Source of the DNA: Ruminococcaceae bacterium UBA1448
GTDB lineage: Bacteria > Bacillota > Clostridia > Oscillospirales > Ruminococcaceae
Direction: 5' to 3'
Length of the DNA stretch: 5,179 nt
Assembly (NCBI GenBank): GCA_002329405.1
Contig: DCTE01000194.1
Coordinates: forward strand, 1 to 5,179
This document shows positions 1-5,179 of the stretch, piece by piece. The position numbers and the translations under genes were made by a program. Each line of letters begins with the position of its first letter. Position 1 is the first letter of the stretch. Below the pieces are notes generated by a model. It worked only from the letters and a program-made list of their open reading frames with translations, searched no databases and was not told the origin of the DNA.

Positions 1-1135
1 AGACGATATCCGGGCGGAAGGTCTCAAATACCTTGAAGATTGCCCGGCTGTCCCGTACCGAAGCGATCACGACGTCCAGCTGAAGCTGCGGGAACTGTTT
101 TTTCAGCTCCTGCTGGATATCATAGACATTGTTTTCATAGATATCCAGCAAAACCAGCCGCCCCGGCCGCGAAGCAGCGATTTGCCCGGCATGTTGCTTT
201 GCGACCTGCCTTGCGAGTTCAGAGCCGATCGACCCCACCCCGGTCACCAGCACGGTCTTGCCCGCGAGATAGCCGGACACATCGGCCATATCCGGCTCAA
301 TCGGGTCGCGGCCCAGCAGGTCTTCCGGCTGGACAGGTTTCATTTTGCGGATGCTGACCTCGCCGGCCCGAATCTGGGAGATACCCGGCAGGTTCATGAT
401 TTTACAGGGGGTCTCGCTGCAAACCTGCAAAATATCCCGTTTATCCTCCGGTTTTGCGCTGGGGATGGCGATATAGATTTTTTCGATGGCGAACCTCCCG
501 ACTGCCTCCATAATCCGTTCCCGGCCGCCGTACACCGGCACCCCGTCGATATACCGTCCCCATTTGTTGGGGTTGTCGTCGATCAGGCAGTACACCTTTT
601 CATTGACCGTCCGGGCATGCCGGATATCCTGCAAGATCATCTGGCCGGCGGTCCCTGCGCCGATCAGCATGACCCGAATTTCGGGCGTTTCACCGGCGGC
701 GCGCTTGCGGGACAGCAGGACAAACCGGTAGGCGAACCGGATGCCCAGCGTCATCCAGAACTGGATGACAATACCGAACAGGTAGTAGGAAACCGGCATC
801 CGGCAGACAAACGCCGTCATCACCCCCGCGTAGCAGATCAGCGTCACCAGCGACGCCAACGCCACCCGTTTCAGCTCGCTGAAGCTGGCAAACCGCCAGA
901 TGCTCCTGTACAGCCGCAGCCCCCAGTACACCAGAACGCAGAAGGCGGCATAAAAACAGGCCGACCGGACATAGCCGTCGATATAAGAAGCCGGGATCTG
1001 GCTCATCCGGCAGTCAAACCGCAGCCAGAGGGCGGCCAGATAGGCGACAATGGCCGAAAAGATGTCATAGCCGACCAAAAAGACATTGACCGCATGCCAG
1101 TGTTCGATTTTCCATCTGCTTTTTTTGACGTCCAT
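1..1135 (-). CDS. CapD/FlaA1-type membrane nucleotide-sugar dehydratase/epimerase, N-terminal part (3' end outside window)
   Basis: Members of this family (S. aureus CapD, Pseudomonas WbpM) are membrane-bound NAD(P)-dependent 4,6-dehydratases/epimerases acting on UDP-GlcNAc-type sugars to make the first sugar of a capsule or O-antigen repeat. The 378 visible residues are a bit over half of the usual 600-650. They show four membrane helices (about 16-38, 59-76, 91-110 and 115-138), a first Rossmann domain with GAGTAG (159-164) followed by LIDDNPNKWGRYIDGVPVYG (184-203), the family hallmark LLGRDP (273-278), and the start of the catalytic SDR domain with LVTGVGSIGSEL (296-307), LLDIYENNVYDIQQEL (329-344) and SVRD (359-362). 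The glycine motif is one residue shorter than the familiar TGAGGSIGSE. The catalytic Ser/Lys motif and the stop lie outside the window. It is separated from the LCP gene by 129 bases with two hairpins, so its expression may be set apart from the regulatory genes. The exact sugar product cannot be told. Confidence 0.93.
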   Translation of the reverse strand, partial: MDVKKSRWKIEHWHAVNVFLVGYDIFSAIVAYLAALWLRFDCRMSQIPASYIDGYVRSACFYAAFCVLVYWGLRLYRSIWRFASFSELKRVALASLVTLICYAGVMTAFVCRMPVSYYLFGIVIQFWMTLGIRFAYRFVLLSRKRAAGETPEIRVMLIGAGTAGQMILQDIRHARTVNEKVYCLIDDNPNKWGRYIDGVPVYGGRERIMEAVGRFAIEKIYIAIPSAKPEDKRDILQVCSETPCKIMNLPGISQIRAGEVSIRKMKPVQPEDLLGRDPIEPDMADVSGYLAGKTVLVTGVGSIGSELARQVAKQHAGQIAASRPGRLVLLDIYENNVYDIQQELKKQFPQLQLDVVIASVRDSRAIFKVFETFRPDIV

Positions 1136-1141
1136 GACACG

Positions 1142-1147
1142 CTCCTT
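1142..1147 (-). promoter_or_regulatory. Ribosome binding site of the CapD-like gene
   Basis: The minus strand reads AAGGAG, six bases before the ATG at 1135. This is the strongest ribosome binding site in the window. It settles the start of the downstream gene, whose first residues MDVKKSRWKIEHW then lead into the first membrane helix. Confidence 0.8.
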
Positions 1148-1150
1148 CTC

Positions 1151-1183
1151 AAAAATGCTGCTGATGGGAGCCTCTCCCTCAGC
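1151..1183 (-). terminator. Second terminator-like or attenuator hairpin just upstream of the CapD-like gene
   Basis: On the minus strand GCTGA-GGGAG (1183-1174) pairs with CTCCC and TCAGC (1170-1160) around an AGG loop, giving ten base pairs with a single bulged A. Three bases plus an A later comes a run of five T (1155-1151), then the AAGGAG ribosome binding site at 1147-1142. The stem is stronger than the preceding hairpin, but its T run is offset and short. It may terminate weakly, stabilise the 5' end of a processed message, or control translation of the downstream gene. Confidence 0.45.
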
Positions 1184-1203
1184 TGTCACAATCTGCCAGG
1201 CAG

Positions 1204-1249
1204 CAAAAAAGAGGGGCCCTTCCAATCAGCCGATCAAAACGGTCCCCCT
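1204..1249 (-). terminator. Rho-independent terminator-like hairpin after the LCP gene
   Basis: Reading the minus strand, AGGGG (1245-1249) pairs with CCCCT (1212-1216), extended by two C-G pairs beyond a small internal bulge. The loop of roughly 20 bases holds a minor ATC/GAT pairing, and the stem is followed one base later by six T (1210-1205). It begins 16 bases after the LCP stop codon. The stem is short and the loop large, so termination is probably partial. It could end the regulatory part of the operon or act as an attenuator before the CapD-like gene. Confidence 0.5.
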
Positions 1250-1264
1250 GATATCCATGGTGAT

Positions 1265-2284
1265 TTATGCGTTCTCCTTCTGATAAAACAGCTGCAAAAC
1301 CTGTGACTGCAAGGCTGGGAGATCGGGGTAGTATTCCAGATACTCGGTTCCTTCTTTTGCCTCGCCCGCTACCTGCTGCAATTCCAGCAGCTGGTAACCG
1401 GCATACTGACCGGCAAGATCACGCAGTTTGTTGATGGTGCAGTCGGAAATGATGTTGCCGGAAAGTGCCTCCAGCTCCGCCTTTGACGGCACCCATGACG
1501 GGTCCAGCAGATCGAGCTGGCCCATAAACGACGAAAACCACTGCTGCTGACGGCGCATCCGGGCAAGGTTGGAGCTGTCTTCCATCCCGCCGCGGGCGCG
1601 GATGTAGTTGAGCGCCTGTTCCCCTTTCAGGGTGATCTCCTCGCCGGCGACCAGGGAATCATCAATCCCCGAAAAGTCGTCCAGGACGGTGACCGGAACC
1701 CCGCCCACCAGATCATTAATCAGCGGGACCGCGCTCATCGTCATCGCGAGATAGTGGTCAATCTCCACCCCGCCGAGCAGCATCGAGACGGCGTCCACCG
1801 TATTTTCACAGCTGTCCTCCAGCCCGCTGCCGTAGGTATGGGCGAGGGCGAGCTGGCCGGTGATGGTGCCGGCCTGCTGGCCGGTCACGCCGAGGACGGG
1901 GATCTGTGTCATCGTATCCCGGTTGATATGCAGGACGGTCATATTTTCCTGCCTGCGGTCAAACACCGCCAGCATGAAAAAGTCGGCCTGTCCGTTGTTG
2001 TTGTAGCTGCCGGAATCCGCAAACGGTTCCAGCTGGTCCACACCGATCACCAGAAGGGTCTCGATTTCCTGCCGCGGGGAATACCATTCCCCCTCGAACT
2101 GGACCCAGCCTTCCCTCCGGCGGCGGGCAGCCTCATCGACCTGCTGCTGCTGCAAGGAAGCCTGCCGCTGCCGGTGGGATTCCCACAGCCCCATCAGGCT
2201 GAAAATCCCACCAAAGCAGGCCAATGCCAACACCAGGATCAAGAGTTTGTGCAAATGGTTTTTGCTCACCTGAAACCGTGGCAT
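1265..2284 (-). CDS. LytR-CpsA-Psr (LCP) family cell-wall polymer transferase
   Basis: LCP enzymes move a glycopolymer from its undecaprenyl-diphosphate carrier onto peptidoglycan, on the outer face of the membrane. This 339-residue protein has a short cytoplasmic N-terminus, one membrane helix (about 13-33), a Gln/Arg-rich linker (about 36-58, including a run of four Gln coded by repeated CAG), and an extracellular LCP domain. Visible domain motifs are LLVIGVD (77-83), GQADFFMLAVFD (98-109, Asp101), LHINRDTM (118-125, Arg122 and Asp123), a VGGVPVTV strand (193-200), LKGEQALNYIRAR (219-231, Arg229 and Arg231) and NLARMRRQ (239-246, Arg242). These Asp and Arg residues match the pyrophosphate- and metal-binding set known from pneumococcal Cps2A. 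The ATG is preceded by GAGGTGAT with a 7-base gap. It lies 19 bases after the unknown exported gene and should attach the locus polysaccharide to the wall. In pneumococcus this gene is first in the operon; here it follows the phosphatase. Confidence 0.93.
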   Translation of the reverse strand: MPRFQVSKNHLHKLLILVLALACFGGIFSLMGLWESHRQRQASLQQQQVDEAARRRREGWVQFEGEWYSPRQEIETLLVIGVDQLEPFADSGSYNNNGQADFFMLAVFDRRQENMTVLHINRDTMTQIPVLGVTGQQAGTITGQLALAHTYGSGLEDSCENTVDAVSMLLGGVEIDHYLAMTMSAVPLINDLVGGVPVTVLDDFSGIDDSLVAGEEITLKGEQALNYIRARGGMEDSSNLARMRRQQQWFSSFMGQLDLLDPSWVPSKAELEALSGNIISDCTINKLRDLAGQYAGYQLLELQQVAGEAKEGTEYLEYYPDLPALQSQVLQLFYQKENA

Positions 2285-2303
2285 TTCCGTATCACCTCAA
2301 TAA

Positions 2304-3131
2304 TCAGCGGTCTTTTTTCATCAGCAGTGCGGAAGCCGCGCCGGCCGCAACCAGTACCGCTGCGCCTGCACCCAGCAGGTAGGGCCACTGTGCATTCTCC
2401 TGCGCGGCAGGTTCACTGGCAGTGGCCGAAACGGTGTAGCCATTGCTGCCGCCTTCACTGTCGGACGGGAAGAGGTAGCCAACGCCGTCGGCGTTTGCAT
2501 CCTCCGCGTCGTTTTCAGTCGCGAAGGCGAGGGTACCGGCGGTATCCAGCGTAATCGAGACGGTGCCGTCAGCGTTGATGACGACATTTTCCGGGTCAAT
2601 CACCGTCCAGGCGTCGTCGACAAACTGCAAAACAACCAGTGCCCTGCCTTCGGCGATATTTGCCTCCATGCTGACGGTGATCGAGTTGCCGGCATCCAGC
2701 AGTGCCTGGGTTTCCTCGTCGACCGCTACGTCAAACAGGTCGCGGACGACCAGCTTGTCTGCCGACAGATTGCCGGGCATCTGCATCAGGATGGTGCCGA
2801 TCTCAGGGGCCAGGTCGGTCAGCGTCTTGGCTGCCATCACCTGCTTGTAAGCCTCCTGCAAACGGGCAGCCGCCTCAGGGGAGGACGCCTCGGAAGCCTT
2901 GGAAACGGGGGTAACGACCAGGTTGCCGAGCGCGACGCTGCCGATCTCTTTTCCGTTTGCGTCGCGGATAATCGCGGCGGCGGTGCTCCCGTCGGAGGTG
3001 GTTACCGTTACGACGGAGGGGGCGTCCTTACCCACGACACTGGGGGTAAAGTCTGCCGCCGACACCGACGCGGCCATGCAGGCAGAAACCAGCAGTGCCG
3101 CCATCAAAGCCGTAAGTCTTTTGATTTTCAT
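2304..3131 (-). CDS. Exported, C-terminally membrane-anchored protein of unknown function
   Basis: I do not recognise this 275-residue protein as a named family. It begins with a signal peptide: basic MKIKR, a hydrophobic core, and a likely signal peptidase I site VSA|ADF after residue 25. A V-S-A-C sequence ending at Cys18 also resembles a lipobox, so lipoprotein processing is possible. Two beta-rich stretches (about 36-75 and 148-206) flank a helical region (about 84-118). The second stretch, with SITVSMEA, ALVVLQFVDDAWTVIDP and INADGTVSITLDTAGTLAFAT, resembles the 'statement then control of a value' beta modules common in clostridial surface proteins; this is a by-eye resemblance. Next come an acidic, Ser/Gly-rich linker (about 207-247), a hydrophobic helix (about 251-271) and the basic tail MKKDR. 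The tail looks like a sortase-type anchor but no LPXTG motif precedes it. The gene starts 15 bases after the phosphatase and has AAAGGAA 9 bases before the ATG. Its place in the operon suggests a cell-surface role linked to the polysaccharide. Confidence 0.85.
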   Translation of the reverse strand: MKIKRLTALMAALLVSACMAASVSAADFTPSVVGKDAPSVVTVTTSDGSTAAAIIRDANGKEIGSVALGNLVVTPVSKASEASSPEAAARLQEAYKQVMAAKTLTDLAPEIGTILMQMPGNLSADKLVVRDLFDVAVDEETQALLDAGNSITVSMEANIAEGRALVVLQFVDDAWTVIDPENVVINADGTVSITLDTAGTLAFATENDAEDANADGVGYLFPSDSEGGSNGYTVSATASEPAAQENAQWPYLLGAGAAVLVAAGAASALLMKKDR

Positions 3132-3146
3132 GTTGACACATTCCTT

Positions 3147-3854
3147 TCATGTATAGGATTTGAACAACCGCTGTCCGCGCCGGGCGACTGCATCCAGCGC
3201 ATCACAGCCCAGACAGCGGCTGATCCGATGGATTGCCTCCCCAAGGCGGGGCGGGCGTTTTTGTATTCCATGGCAATCAGACCCCAGCAGATGGACCCGT
3301 CCCTGCCGCAGCAGGTGGATTGCCTGGCGTCTGGCCAGCATGGACGAAAGAAAGAATTCCGCGTTGGCCTGGACCAACGCGCCGGTCTGCTGCACATTTT
3401 CCCAGAAGTGCGCATCCTTTTGAAAGGGAAGGTAGCGTTCGATATGTGCGAGGATGATCTGGCAGGAAAAGTTTTGCTGTGCCCTTTCGATTTCGCGGAA
3501 CATCCTCGGTTCCCATCCGGTAAACGGCATTTCCAGCAGCATCAGCCTGCTGCCGGATATCATCAGCCCGGCAAGCGAGGGGGTATGGCTGAACCCATCA
3601 TAATACCGGACCTCCGCACCAAGGTGGAGGGCAGGCAGCGGCTGTTCACCGATTGCCCTTTGCAGCCGGGCAAAGGAAGCAGCCCTTCTCTTCAGGAAAT
3701 CCTCAGGGGATTCCGCATCGGGGTAATAGTGGGGGGTCAGCACGACCCTATTGATTCCCTGTCCGGCGAGCATCCCGAGCATTGCGACCGATTCTTCGCT
3801 GCTGCGGCTGCCGTCATCCATTTTCGGCAGGATATGGGTATGAAAGTCAACCAT
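3147..3854 (-). CDS. CpsB/CapC-type PHP-family protein tyrosine phosphatase
   Basis: This is a metal-dependent phosphatase of the polymerase-and-histidinol-phosphatase (PHP) fold that dephosphorylates the BY-kinase and so resets the capsule switch; it acts in the cytoplasm. The 235-residue length is close to the usual size of about 240-255. Metal-binding motifs are all in place: DFHTHILPKMDDGS (residues 3-16, His5 and His7), TPHYYP (40-45, His42), GAEVRY (79-84, Glu81), LAHIERY (135-141, His137) and LGSDCHG (190-196, Asp193 and His195). Nothing indicates inactivation. The start ATG overlaps the kinase TAA by one base (TAATG), with an AAAGGA ribosome binding site about 10 bases upstream inside the end of the kinase gene. 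The adaptor-kinase-phosphatase order is that of S. aureus capABC, unlike pneumococcus, where cpsB precedes cpsC and cpsD. Confidence 0.95.
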   Translation of the reverse strand: MVDFHTHILPKMDDGSRSSEESVAMLGMLAGQGINRVVLTPHYYPDAESPEDFLKRRAASFARLQRAIGEQPLPALHLGAEVRYYDGFSHTPSLAGLMISGSRLMLLEMPFTGWEPRMFREIERAQQNFSCQIILAHIERYLPFQKDAHFWENVQQTGALVQANAEFFLSSMLARRQAIHLLRQGRVHLLGSDCHGIQKRPPRLGEAIHRISRCLGCDALDAVARRGQRLFKSYT

Positions 3855-4624
3855 TATCCGTCATCCTTTCCCTGTTCCCCATAGCCGTAACCGTATTCAT
3901 AGCCATACTTATAGTACCGCTTCTGATACGGCCGTTCGGAATCGGCCACACCGTTGAGGACAAAGCCGAGGATTCGCGCGTTTGCGTGCTGCATCTGCCG
4001 CATCGTCTCGGCGAGTGCCGCCCGGGTCGCATAGTCCTGCCGGACGACGACCACCATCCCGCTTGTCAGCCTGGAGGCGACCAGCGCGTCGGCAACCGCT
4101 GTGACCGGCGGCAGGTCGAGAATCACATAGTCGTAGTATTCCGACAGTTTTTCCAGCGCATACTGCATCCGGCTGGACTCAAGCAGCTCGGAAGCATTGG
4201 GCGGCAGGTCACCGGCGACAATGACGTCAAGGCCGGTTTGCAGGACGCCTTTTTGTATGACCTCGGATGCGGTATTCAACCCGACAAGCAGATTGGAAAG
4301 GCCGGGGGTGGATTCAAGTTGCAGCCTTTTGGCGATATTGGGCAGCCGCAGGTCGCATTCCATCAGCAGGACCTTTTTGCCGGTCTCAGCGATGGTATAG
4401 GCGAGGTTGATGGAGGTCAGGCTCTTGCCCTCGCCCTTGAGGGAGCTGGTGACGCCGATCACCCGCCTGGTATCCTCCTCGGTGAAGGAGAAGGTCAGGT
4501 TGGTACGCAGCAGCTTATAGGCTTCGGAGGAAGCAAAGTTCAAGTTGCCGCCGATCATTTTCTGCTGTTCTTCATCCAGCGAATGGATTTCATTCTGGTG
4601 CCTTTTTCTGAACAAACCAAACAT
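3854..4624 (-). CDS. CpsD/CapB-type bacterial tyrosine kinase (BY-kinase)
   Basis: This is a cytoplasmic autophosphorylating tyrosine kinase of the P-loop type that works with the neighbouring membrane adaptor to control capsule assembly. The 256-residue length is normal for the stand-alone Firmicutes form. Visible motifs are NFASSEAYKLLRTNL (about 29-43, typical of the family), Walker A SSLKGEGKS (60-68), Walker A' VLLMECDLR (85-93), AGDLPPNASELL (137-148), Walker B YVILD followed by LPP (166-173), and a C-terminal tyrosine cluster with eight Tyr between 233 and 248, the expected autophosphorylation tail. Walker A' has Glu89 where the usual first acidic residue is Asp; Asp91 is kept. I chose the ATG at 4624, which overlaps the upstream TGA as TGATG. 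A TTG at 4627 is in frame but would add only one residue. An AGGAG lies at 4634-4638. The TAA stop overlaps the next ATG. The family call is firm; targets are not deducible. Confidence 0.95.
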   Translation of the reverse strand: MFGLFRKRHQNEIHSLDEEQQKMIGGNLNFASSEAYKLLRTNLTFSFTEEDTRRVIGVTSSLKGEGKSLTSINLAYTIAETGKKVLLMECDLRLPNIAKRLQLESTPGLSNLLVGLNTASEVIQKGVLQTGLDVIVAGDLPPNASELLESSRMQYALEKLSEYYDYVILDLPPVTAVADALVASRLTSGMVVVVRQDYATRAALAETMRQMQHANARILGFVLNGVADSERPYQKRYYKYGYEYGYGYGEQGKDDG

Positions 4625-5179
4625 CAAGCGTCTCTCCTCTCATGGTTCCCGTCCGTCCTGGCCGCCGCGCCTTTCCTGCGGCGGGATTTACCCGCCATCG
4701 CCGGCACGACCGCAAGCACCGGAAGGTGATAGGTCTGGATCAGGTAATCCTCCGAGCGGATGGCATTGTTCAGCAGCTCCAGCAGGATAATCAGCCCGAT
4801 GCTCACCGCCCCGCCCAGCAGAAAGCCGATCAGTGCAAACCGTGTGACGTTGGGTGAAACAGGATACACCGGGACAACGCCATAGTCGACCACCCGCACC
4901 GAACTTCCCTCGACGATATCGGCGATCTTGTCCGGCAGGATGTCCGAAATCGTGTTGACGATCAGTTCCGCCTCTTCGGGGTCGGGGCTGGTCGCGACAA
5001 TCTCAAAGATCTCGGTGTTGTTTACAGACGCGGCCGAGACCATCTCTTTCAGCTCGTCATATGTATAAGGCAGCCCGGCCTGTTCGATGACGGCATTGAG
5101 GGTCTGACGGCTCTGCATGATGACGATATAGGTTTTGACCAGGCTCTGTGCGGCGGACAGTTCGCCGGTCGAAATGCTG
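4624..5179 (-). CDS. Wzz/CpsC/CapA-type polysaccharide chain-length adaptor, C-terminal part (5' end outside window)
   Basis: This is a membrane protein of the polysaccharide co-polymerase family. In Firmicutes it sets polymer length and acts as membrane activator of the partner tyrosine kinase. The reading frame stays open to the window edge, so about 184 C-terminal residues are visible and the N-terminal membrane helix is not. The ATG at 5118 is internal: the 20 codons upstream (GELSAAQSLVKTYIVI) are typical family sequence. Visible in order are the SLVKTY/SRQTLN helix, a TEIFEI strand followed by DPEEAELIVNTISDI, the proline-rich juxtamembrane segment VVPVYPVSPN, a membrane helix (RFALIGFLLGGAVS onward, about residues 113-136 of the visible part), and a cytoplasmic tail with LPVLAVVP and a basic RRRKG stretch. 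That tail is where family members contact and activate the kinase. The TGA stop overlaps the kinase ATG by one base, which suggests translational coupling. Family assignment is secure; the polymer made is unknown. Confidence 0.9.
   Translation of the reverse strand, partial: SISTGELSAAQSLVKTYIVIMQSRQTLNAVIEQAGLPYTYDELKEMVSAASVNNTEIFEIVATSPDPEEAELIVNTISDILPDKIADIVEGSSVRVVDYGVVPVYPVSPNVTRFALIGFLLGGAVSIGLIILLELLNNAIRSEDYLIQTYHLPVLAVVPAMAGKSRRRKGAAARTDGNHERRDA
4634..4638 (-). promoter_or_regulatory. Ribosome binding site of the tyrosine kinase gene
   Basis: The minus strand reads AGGAG here, inside AGAGGAGAGA. It lies 9 bases from the ATG at 4624 and 6 bases from an in-frame TTG at 4627. Spacing allows either start, but ATG is the better codon and forms the one-base TGATG overlap with the upstream stop, so I favour ATG. 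Confidence 0.65.

Noticed and set aside
1141..1200. A promoter for the CapD-like gene inside the gap (TTGTGA as a -35 box)
   Set aside because: No matching -10 box lies at a suitable distance; the sequence there is taken up by the second hairpin.
1226..1258. Minus-strand ten-codon mini-frame (MDIRGTVLIG) over the first hairpin, as a possible leader peptide
   Set aside because: There is no ribosome binding site before its ATG and no run of regulatory codons, so chance is the simpler reading.
182..1306. Long plus-strand open frame of 374 codons opposite the CapD-like gene
   Set aside because: It lies antisense to a gene with clear family motifs, has low-complexity His/Asp/Pro-rich composition typical of reverse frames in GC-rich DNA, and shows no recognisable domain.
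2141..2157. CAG trinucleotide repeat in the LCP gene
   Set aside because: Only four CAG codons form the Gln run in the linker, too short to call a functional or phase-variable repeat.
2304..2400. Sortase (LPXTG) anchor on the unknown protein
   Set aside because: A hydrophobic helix and basic tail are present, but the residues before it (ENAQWPYLLG) contain no LPXTG-like motif.
2450..2510. EF-hand or dockerin-like calcium loop in the unknown protein (DANADGVGYL)
   Set aside because: Only one partial Asp-rich loop is present, without the paired repeat or flanking helices of a dockerin; it is better read as an acidic linker.
1754..2554. Plus-strand open frame of 266 codons opposite the LCP and unknown genes
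   Set aside because: It spans the junction of two well-supported minus-strand genes and turns Arg/Pro-rich at its end, as expected for a non-coding frame.
3782..4729. Long plus-strand open frame of 315 codons opposite the kinase
   Set aside because: It is a mirror frame of the kinase and adaptor genes, full of Gly/Gln/Asp without domain motifs, and crosses gene boundaries on the other strand.
4624..5118. Adaptor gene starting at the ATG at 5118
   Set aside because: The frame continues upstream to the window edge with typical family sequence, so this ATG is an internal methionine.

Overview
The window is a compact, GC-rich (by eye) stretch of bacterial chromosome in which every supportable gene lies on the minus strand. 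It reads as the upstream, regulatory half of an exopolysaccharide/capsule operon of Firmicutes type. The gene set (a separate Wzz-like adaptor and BY-kinase, a PHP-family tyrosine phosphatase, an LCP transferase, a FlaA1/CapD-like enzyme) and the AGGAG-like ribosome binding sites fit a Gram-positive. High GC together with the clostridial look of the proteins suggests a gut-type Clostridia (Oscillospiraceae/Ruminococcaceae-like). That lineage is an inference; no marker gene here fixes it.

Layout in the direction of transcription (right to left): (1) 5179-4624, C-terminal part of a Wzz/CpsC/CapA chain-length adaptor, cut by the window edge; (2) 4624-3854, CpsD/CapB tyrosine kinase; (3) 3854-3147, CpsB/CapC PHP-type tyrosine phosphatase; (4) 3131-2304, an unrecognised exported protein with a signal peptide and a C-terminal membrane anchor; (5) 2284-1265, LytR-CpsA-Psr (LCP) transferase; (6) a 129-base gap carrying two terminator-like hairpins; (7) 1135-1, N-terminal 378 residues of a CapD/FlaA1-type membrane nucleotide-sugar dehydratase/epimerase, cut by the window edge. 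The first three genes overlap by one base each (TGATG, TAATG), the next two gaps are 15 and 19 bases, and only the gap before the CapD-like gene is long.

Functionally, the adaptor and kinase should form the switch controlling chain length and export, the PHP phosphatase should reverse the kinase's tyrosine phosphorylation, the LCP protein should attach finished polymer to the cell wall, and the CapD-like enzyme should modify the UDP-sugar that begins the repeat unit. The order matches S. aureus capA-B-C-D with two cell-surface genes (the unknown and the LCP gene) inserted between capC and capD. I see no mobile element, CRISPR array, RNA gene or wholly new system. The points most worth checking are the unknown anchored protein, the tandem hairpins before the CapD-like gene, and a one-residue shortening of that enzyme's NAD-binding glycine motif.
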